Below, piece by piece: positions 58,201 to 64,000 of a stretch of 64,000 nt of DNA. The notes under the pieces were generated by a model, which worked only from the letters and a program-made list of their open reading frames with translations, was not told the origin of the DNA and ran no database searches. Both the position numbers and the translations under genes were made by a program. The stretch comes from Siphonodentalium dalli (Eukaryota > Mollusca > Scaphopoda > Gadilida > Siphonodentaliidae). The stretch lies in contig CP136067.1 of the NCBI GenBank assembly GCA_032622095.1, positions 79,140,705-79,204,704 of the forward strand, given 5' to 3'. Position 1 is the stretch's first letter. Each line of letters starts with the position of its first letter.

Positions 58201-61200
58201 CTGGACAGCATACACTGTTTCAAATGTTAAGATACTAATTTCTGAGTTCCTATTATGAATAATGGCCGACTGCTGGTGCGCAGAAGAAGGTCTGTTCTAT
58301 GTACGGATGTGGAGTTATAGTACACAGCATGACATTTTACAAGGGGCATGTAGCAGCCAAGAGTTTAAAGTGACTTGTAGTTTTCAGATTTCATATAAAA
58401 CCTAGGCTATTAATGATCGCTTTTGTCAAGTTATTTCCATTAAAATGTAATGTTCCAATATTATTTTCTGCACATGAACCCAAATAATACATTTGGTCTT
58501 TCCTAACATTTATGTTTATTTTTTAGATCAATTTGATTGTAAATTAAGGAATGGGCTGTCATTTTGTTGTGTGTATTACCAAGTAAATGTATATTGCATG
58601 GGCACACATGCACTCCTATTACTTCTCAATCCGAGTGAAGTGGAGCACATAGTTGTGGGTTCATGCTTGCCAGACTAAAATTAAATAATACACTATTCCC
58701 ATTCACCAAAGCCTAATGTTGACCATCTGGGTAGCGCCTGCAATTGTTCCGACTTGTACTTTATAAACTAGAGGTGTGACTGTCCCAATGGGACTAAGGA
58801 TGTTTTTAAAATACTAAGATGTTTCACATGTCAGTAAACATTTAGTTAAAATAATAAAATAACAGTTCCCATTGCAGGTGCACAAACCTAACCGTAATCT
58901 TAAACCTATCGACCGAAAAATGTAGGAATAAAAGCTCGGACAAAATTATGCATTTTGCAAAAATGTTCTAAGTCGAAAAAGGGGAATAACTCCACAAAAA
59001 AAGATGGACAGACATCATAATCGCAGGTGCACAGGTTCTCATGGTACTAAATATCAGTGCCAAGATTAAAAAACATTGACCTAAAAATGTAGAAATAAAA
59101 GATCGGACAAAATTAGGCATGTTGCAAAAATATTTCTAAGTAAAAAAAGGGGGATAACTCCACCAAAAAAATGCCAGACAGACATCATAATCGCAGGTGC
59201 ACAGGTTCCCATGGTGGTTGATGCCTGTGCCAAGTTTCACGGAAATTGATAAAAAAACGACTGAGAAAAACTCCGGACAAATTTGTGTCCACGGACGGAC
59301 GACTGACGACGGACGGACAAGCTGACTCCAGTATACCCCCCTAACTTCGTTGCGGGGGGTATAATAAGTTCAGTTGCTTGAACAAATAATTTTGCAATTG
59401 ATGATTTCACTTAACATGCAATAGTTTTCCATCTGTATCAAGCAAAATTTATGAAAGATATTAATGGAGAATGATAGAACAAACACCTAACATATACCCC
59501 GCTGGACAAAACAAGTGTCCATTGGCACCGCGGTGTATTTGCCGTTTGGTCGCGGTGTCAAGAGTTTGTAACTGCAGTTGAGCACCGCGGCCGAACGGCA
59601 AGTACACTGCAGCCGAGCGGCAAGTACACCATGGCCGAAAGGCAACTACAACGCGGCCGAATGGCATGTACATCGTGGTTAGATTTCGGGTTTGTATCAT
59701 CTTTTTTCAGTTTAATGAACGTACACCGCGGCAACTACACCATGGCCGAATGGCAAGTACACCGCAGCCCAACTGTTGTTAGCTGGTGGAGCCGCAGTGT
59801 AGTTGCATTTCGGCCGCGGTGGCAACGCTAACCGCACCGCGGTTAAGTGGACACTTGTTTTGTCCAGCAGGGTACCTTTTGTAAATTTGTACCTTTGGTA
59901 TATTTATATGTTTCTGAACCAAACTTATCTGCTCAAATTTGAATCGGATATTCGGACCAAATCGAATAATGAATCGAACATCAATTAATCACATGACCCT
60001 AGGTTAGAATACAGCAATTTAAAACCGCTATATTTGGAGAAATGTTTTTGTTATTGGGGAAAGTCAAAATATATACCTTTGAAGCAGCATATATTGTCAT
60101 CTGTGGAGTAATCTGCGTACAAGCACCAGATGCAACCATAACAACAGCACCTTTACCCCTGAAAACAGATGCCGTAGAAAGCTTGTTTAGGAAAGATTCC
60201 ATAATATATACCTTGCTCAGATTTAAATTGCAAGATGAATTAAAATATTGTTATTAAAGCTGCCATTTTCGGGAGGAAAACACCACTATATGTAATTGCA
60301 TAGTGTAATAAATACTCTCCTTATGTCTGTATTTAGGCCACGTATCGTGTTATAGAGTGTTTTGAGTTAGAGAAATTGTGTATTTTACTTCACAAAGAGG
60401 GCGTGATATAAAATTTGGCCAACTTTCGACAATGGGGTCGGCAGAGGTCAACTACGGCATAGTCCTACTATAGGTATAAACATTTAACCCACGACGCTCC
60501 ATTGAAATATTTACACCCATAGTAGAAATTTATACCAACAGTAAAACTGAAATTTACAAAATAGGTGTTATACACACAATAGCATAGTCAATTATGTTAT
60601 AAATTACAATATTGAACTTATCGTTTACAATCAAAAGCTCTGCATTGTAACGTAATGCACCCATGTCAATGGTATAATGCAGATAACTGTAGTGGCAAAG
60701 CAATTTAAGGATGCAATGGTTTCAGCTAAACACTACGTAACCCTTTCTATACTAAATATTCATTGATGAGTAGTTCCCTTAGGAAATGTTCCTATATACA
60801 CAGCATTGGGCAAGGCATGATAGCTGCCTTTATGCACAGACGAAAAACGTAATATGTCGTGTCATGAGGTAAACAACAGTAGGGATAAGGTCAAGGCCAT
60901 AGCAATAAAGGCCAGAACGCTGAGAGCCACTCGAAGACACAAAGATATAGTTCAGTGTGGGTCAGCCAATCAGAAAATTAGAGAAATGGAAAAAATTGAG
61001 AACAAAATGAATTAATCCTAACTCTATCTTTTGCGTAGAGAATTTCGTACAGGGAAGTCGGGTTTTTTTTTTCGGAAACAAAAATTTTGAACTTGACAAT
61101 TTATCAACCCCTGTATACTTCCATTATTTTACACACATGTTTGTCTTTTCCTACCCACCCTCCCTAATTTCTGGAGACAGGGTTTTTACCAACTTTTTCT

Positions 61201-63759
61201 CAACCCAGGTCTCCAGGTCTCAACATTTGTGGTTTCAGCTCGTTGTTTCACAACAAGCTTCAACCTCGTATATACATGCTGGACCTTTTAAAGCCCTCAC
61301 CTTTGTTTCTCAATATTACCCATATCTAAAAGTGTTTATTCATTTATAATTTTATACAGATTATCTATATTTATTAATGTGACAATATATATTAATAGAA
61401 AATAAATACACGGCTCTCAGACAGTGCCCATACCTGAGAGTCCATTTGAAACGATAAACTGTTTTGCGGTAATCTGTTCAACAAATCAAGCGGAGTCCTA
61501 TAGAAAAAGCTACCCCAATATCCTTATAACTTATTATCTGAAATTTCCAACCAGTGAATATTAATCATTCTGCTCTTGTATCATCTGTTTTCCTCTCTGT
61601 CATCTGATTTTATTACCTGAAAATCCTCCAAATGAATAATCAACCCTCCCAATGTAACCATATATGGATGAATAGGAGAATCAATTCAGTACAGAAAGGG
61701 TTTTAATCTAACTTAATCAGATGTAGCACAGAGCAGAGAAGATAAAACCCACTCCAACCAACCCAAAACAACTACAGTAATGCCATAATTAATTGACTCC
61801 TTAACCACAGCAGGATTTAGTCATAAATATGGCTTGTTGCCATTCATCGGAAAGCTCTCACTGAGCAGAATTATGGTTAACTTTCCAGGATTTAGTCGGA
61901 AATATGGCTTGTTGCCATTCATCGGAAAGCTCTCAGTGAGAGCTATCCAATGAATGACAAAAAGCCATATTTCTGCTGAGGTTAAGGAGTCGATTATCTA
62001 GGGCATTTATATATGACAAGACAGACACAAGTCAGTCTTTGCATGATCAAAGACATCACTACACCATTTGGACTTGAGATTTGTTCTTTTTTGGCTGAGA
62101 TACTCACCTGTCAACCATCTGTGGAAGGATCATATGAGTCATCTAAAATAGAATAAGTGTTGAGATGAGTGGAGGTCATAGTATGCTCCAATTGTTGTCA
62201 GTAATAATAACAAAAATTATAATTTTACCCCAAATTTTAAGTCTAGGCTGATACAGTATAGCTTATAACCAGGAACATTTGACAGTATCAATTTTATTTT
62301 GACTATTGTCAAGAGTTTTTCAGACAAATTTGTCAATGATTCAAATTCTGATGGTCATATTACATATTTCAACAGCAAAAGATTAACCTAAATTAAATTT
62401 ACTTTACTTTTGTGGCAGCTGCAACATTCACCAGAATAATCTGCCAGATTCTCTGAAATAAGAATGGTAAAGTGAATATAAAAAGAATCATGAAAGCTTT
62501 ATACAATTATAAGAAGAAAATATCATACTCACAAATGTGTTACATAGAGAGTAATCAATTGGTTACTAAATAATTCACGGAACTAATTGATTAATCTATA
62601 TATTACACTTTTGCATCAATTTGGTTTGCCAATTATCGACGTAACATCACGAGAAATGACATAATTCACTTGTGACATTACCATTTTTTAATTACAAACA
62701 TTTTCAATGGAAATCACGAATAGGGGTGTAATAAACAACTTAAATCATATTTCTGAAAAAATAGAATCTTAATGTCATAAATACATGTGTTCTCAGGAAA
62801 TTATATAAGGCAAATTGAATGATGGAGGGTTTTTTTCATTTTTGTTTAAATTATAGAAATTAAATGATATGAATATAATTTTATAAATATATTTCGACAA
62901 ATTTCCAACCAATTTATGGAACATCTCCTTCGAGTCCAGTTCTCATTAACCATTACATCTTCATCACAAACCTATCTAAATTACTAATTGTGGATAGGGG
63001 AATTTATTTGCAAATAAAGTGAATTGTTAAATATGGTAAGAAAAGTGGTCAAAATATTTAGGACATGGATTTTTGTTGCCACCAACATGATAGCATAAAT
63101 CTAATGTCCAGGGGCTTTGAATTAATCTCACCTCTTCCGGAACATCTAGGAAGTATTGTGGATACTCATAATTAACTCCAACATTGTTCACTGGAAATGG
63201 ATAATATATATACTATATATTACAATGGAATAAATCTTTCTTGATTTCAGAGGACTAACAAGAGCATTGCTAGGGCGTGGCAAAATATGTCTGTGGTAAT
63301 TTGACCTTATTTTGGGCTAGTAAACTCACATACCAAATTTCATTCCATTCAGTTCAGACTTCTATAGTTATCATCCAGAAACGAAAATTGTGTGTATATT
63401 CCAACAAAAATAGCAGTCAGAACCCAAATTTGAACTTGAATTGTATTTTGTGCTGGTAAACCCACATACAAAATTTCATTCCATTCAGTTGAGATTATCT
63501 AAAGTTATCATCCAGAAACCAAAAGTGAACAGACAGACAGCCAGACATAATACGTCCCGTTTAAAAAAAATGTGAATAAGATGTCCTGAATGGAAAAATT
63601 TGAATAATAGTTATTATGCACTAACATAAAATTTCCACACCAACCTACCAAGTATTCCAATTTCTTTGTCTCGTATAGCTTCCCATATTTCTTCATAGAT
63701 ATGCTTCCCTTCGCTGAAATCAATGGGAACTGTACATGTCTGCACACTATATTTTTTTT
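55048..63759 (-). CDS. HSDL1: HSDL1-like short-chain dehydrogenase/reductase, 3' seven exons (5' end off window)
   Basis: This is a member of the SDR family closest to HSDL1, itself a relative of 17-beta-hydroxysteroid/3-ketoacyl reductases (HSD17B12). Exons in transcript order are 63649-63759, 63132-63190, 62408-62452, 62108-62142, 60077-60158, 57721-57948 and 55048-55221; all junctions are GT/AG and in phase. The visible ~244 residues include the NNVG motif after a central strand, the catalytic Ser (MVASGAC), the YxxxK motif (IYAASK, Ser 13 residues before Tyr), the QSLKPFYVAT substrate-loop block and an HSDL1-type GYWPHTVQ block near the C-terminus. The dinucleotide-binding TGxxxGxG motif and any membrane anchor must lie beyond 64000. 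Unlike vertebrate HSDL1, which has Phe at the active-site Tyr, this copy keeps Tyr. Confidence 0.93.
55295..55475. mobile_element. Palindromic MITE, GAATGAGGTCCCC family, with doubled apex
   Basis: Outer arms TGTCTGTCATTTGCAGAATG / CATTCTGCAAACGACAGACA. The apex contains an extra inverted copy of the GGGTGAATTTAGTGATGCTA block, so the hairpin is longer than at 36832-36982. In the last HSDL1-like intron, 74 bp from the last exon. Confidence 0.83.
55488..55560. repeat. Tandem 23-24 bp repeat, about 3 units
   Basis: CTTGGAATATCGGTTGGGTTGATG units directly abut the palindromic MITE at 55295-55475. Confidence 0.85.
56567..57010. mobile_element. TTAA-flanked MITE, AGGTACTCAA family, copy 4
   Basis: TTAA at 56563-56566 and 57011-57014. 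Left end AGGTACTCAATCCG; right end mutated (CGGATTATGCATCT). More diverged inside than copies 2 and 3. In an HSDL1-like intron. Confidence 0.83.
57721..57948 (-). CDS. HSDL1: HSDL1-like exon: substrate-loop region
   Basis: Acceptor TATTTCAG, donor GTGAGT, 76 codons in phase 0. It encodes SYLDYFARAINYEYKDSG, then VVQSLKPFYVATRMT, and later AVYAKHAVTTLG and TSGYWPHTVQ. The GYW.H..Q signature separates HSDL1 from HSD17B12. Confidence 0.95.
58770..59365 (-). mobile_element. Helentron-derived (HINE-like) repeat with GTCCGTCC microsatellite
   Basis: On the minus strand it begins with a hairpin-like TATTATACCCCCCGC…GGGGGGTATA, then GTCCGTCCGTCGTCAGTCGTCC, then repeated 'GGTGCACAGG' units ~140 bp apart. 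The pattern of terminal CCCCCGC hairpin, microsatellite and tandem units is typical of HINE-type repeats in marine invertebrates. Boundaries not exact. Confidence 0.6.
59497..59872. mobile_element. TA-flanked TIR element, 376 bp
   Basis: TA stands at both ends. Inverted ends are CCC(C/T)GCTGGACAAAACAAG plus TGTCCA (about 25 bp with one mismatch). The interior has repeated GGCCGAACGGCAAGTACAC-type units, much GC-richer than the surroundings. In an HSDL1-like intron. Confidence 0.85.
60077..60158 (-). CDS. HSDL1: HSDL1-like exon: catalytic Ser and YxxxK
   Basis: Acceptor GTTTTCAG, donor GTATAT, 27 full codons. It contains GAVVMVASGACTQITPQ then MTIYAASK. The Ser of ASG lies 13 residues before the Tyr, and Lys is four after it, so Ser, Tyr and Lys of the SDR active site are all present. 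Confidence 0.95.
61775..62010. mobile_element. Longer relative of the TA-flanked MITE, with internal duplication
   Basis: The left end CAGTAATGCCATAATTAATT is matched by a decayed right end (GGAGTCGATTATCTAGGGCA). A ~75 bp block with GGCTTGTTGCCATTCATCGG is present twice in tandem and once inverted. In an HSDL1-like intron. Confidence 0.7.
62108..62142 (-). CDS. HSDL1: HSDL1-like exon: MT..ILP.M motif
   Basis: The exon is 35 nt, with acceptor TATTTTAG and donor GTGAGT, ending in phase 2. It encodes MTHMILPQMVD, the family's MT.L.LPGM element. Confidence 0.9.
62408..62452 (-). CDS. HSDL1: HSDL1-like exon: helix after NNVG
   Basis: The exon is 45 nt, with acceptor TTATTTCAG, donor GTAAAG and phase 0 on both sides. 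It encodes RIWQIILVNVAAATK, matching the 'I..N..A...' helix of SDRs, including the conserved Asn of the catalytic tetrad. Confidence 0.88.
63132..63190 (-). CDS. HSDL1: HSDL1-like exon: NNVG motif
   Basis: Acceptor TTTCCAG, donor GTGAG. Joined to the preceding exon it encodes V-NNVGVNYEYPQYFLDVPEE. NN(V/A)G is the SDR motif that shapes the cofactor pocket. Y.YP..F.D.P is shared by the HSD17B12/HSDL1 subgroup. Confidence 0.94.
63290..63545 (-). repeat. 'GGATGATAACTTTAG' repeat, inverted copy
   Basis: Two units on the minus strand ending in GTCTGTCTGTTC. In the HSDL1-like intron between 63191 and 63648. Confidence 0.7.
63649..63759 (-). CDS. HSDL1: HSDL1-like exon: strand before NNVG
   Basis: The acceptor is TTTTTCAG followed by a run of eight A; the donor is GTAGGT. 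It encodes KKYSVQTCTVPIDFSEG then HIYEEIWEAIRDKEIGIL. The VDFSEG-like turn and the IGIL strand are typical of HSD17B12/HSDL1 proteins. The exon is phase 2 at its start, so at least one more coding exon lies upstream. Confidence 0.9.
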
Positions 63760-64000
63760 CTGAAAAAAAAACAACAAAGATACAAAATGTCCCAAACATA
63801 ACCTGCATAATATTATATAGTATGTGATAGAAGATCCCACACTGAACAAAATGTGCAGGTATGTTGATGGGAAATTTGTTGAAAATATTGAAAGCAAAAG
63901 CCACTTTTCTAGCCAAACAGTCGTCAAATTAGGTCTCTCTTTTACTAGATACCACCCATAAAGTGAATTTGGTGTTTTGGGTAGTTGAAAATGGAAAAGA

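Noticed and set aside
58559-58678. Plus-strand frame with Cys/Leu-rich text
   Set aside because: Antisense inside an HSDL1-like intron with no supporting features.

Overview
The window looks like nuclear DNA from an invertebrate animal: AT-rich, intron-rich, with canonical GT/AG splice sites, a nuclear-type tRNA and dense transposon litter. The dispersed repeats carry GTCCGTCC-type microsatellites and terminal hairpins of the kind common in mollusc, annelid and other marine invertebrate genomes. A lophotrochozoan is my best guess, not a proof.

Host genes. (1) 3749-32225, plus strand: nine exons of an LNPK (lunapark) orthologue covering everything except the first ~20-25 residues. Protein order is membrane hairpin, basic/coiled segment, proline-rich linker, zinc ribbon, acidic tail. 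(2) 55048-63759, minus strand: the last seven exons of an HSDL1-like short-chain dehydrogenase; its 5' exons lie beyond the right edge. (3) 49326-49398, minus strand: tRNA-Arg(CCG). The two protein genes converge on about 23 kb with no recognisable host coding gene apart from the tRNA.

Mobile DNA. The LNPK intron 5650-19213 is the most remarkable stretch. It holds (a) a foldback element, 5794-11213, with ~1 kb inverted arms, arrays of a palindromic 21-22 bp unit near both ends and three further transposons nested in it: a Helentron-type element at a T|T site in the left arm, a TTAA-flanked MITE at the exact apex of the palindrome, and a piggyBac-like TTAA element inside that MITE. It also holds (b) a diverged inverted-repeat pair, 11578-11770 and 18925-19110, enclosing (c) a full-length but dead Jockey-like LINE, 13789-18644, with an 11 bp target duplication. 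Further along are a hAT-type element (21933-23042), a second piggyBac-like element (25181-27051) carrying a tandem array and three YY1-like/CACGTG motif pairs, a 390 bp TIR element inside the LNPK 3' region (32272-32661), several TTAA-flanked MITE families, TA-flanked MITEs, and a LINE ORF2 tail (45584-46171).

Overall. I found no operon-like, defence or toxin system. What is new here is transposon architecture: layered insertions whose pre-insertion sites can be rebuilt from target duplications, and repeated use of TTAA by several unrelated terminal-repeat families.
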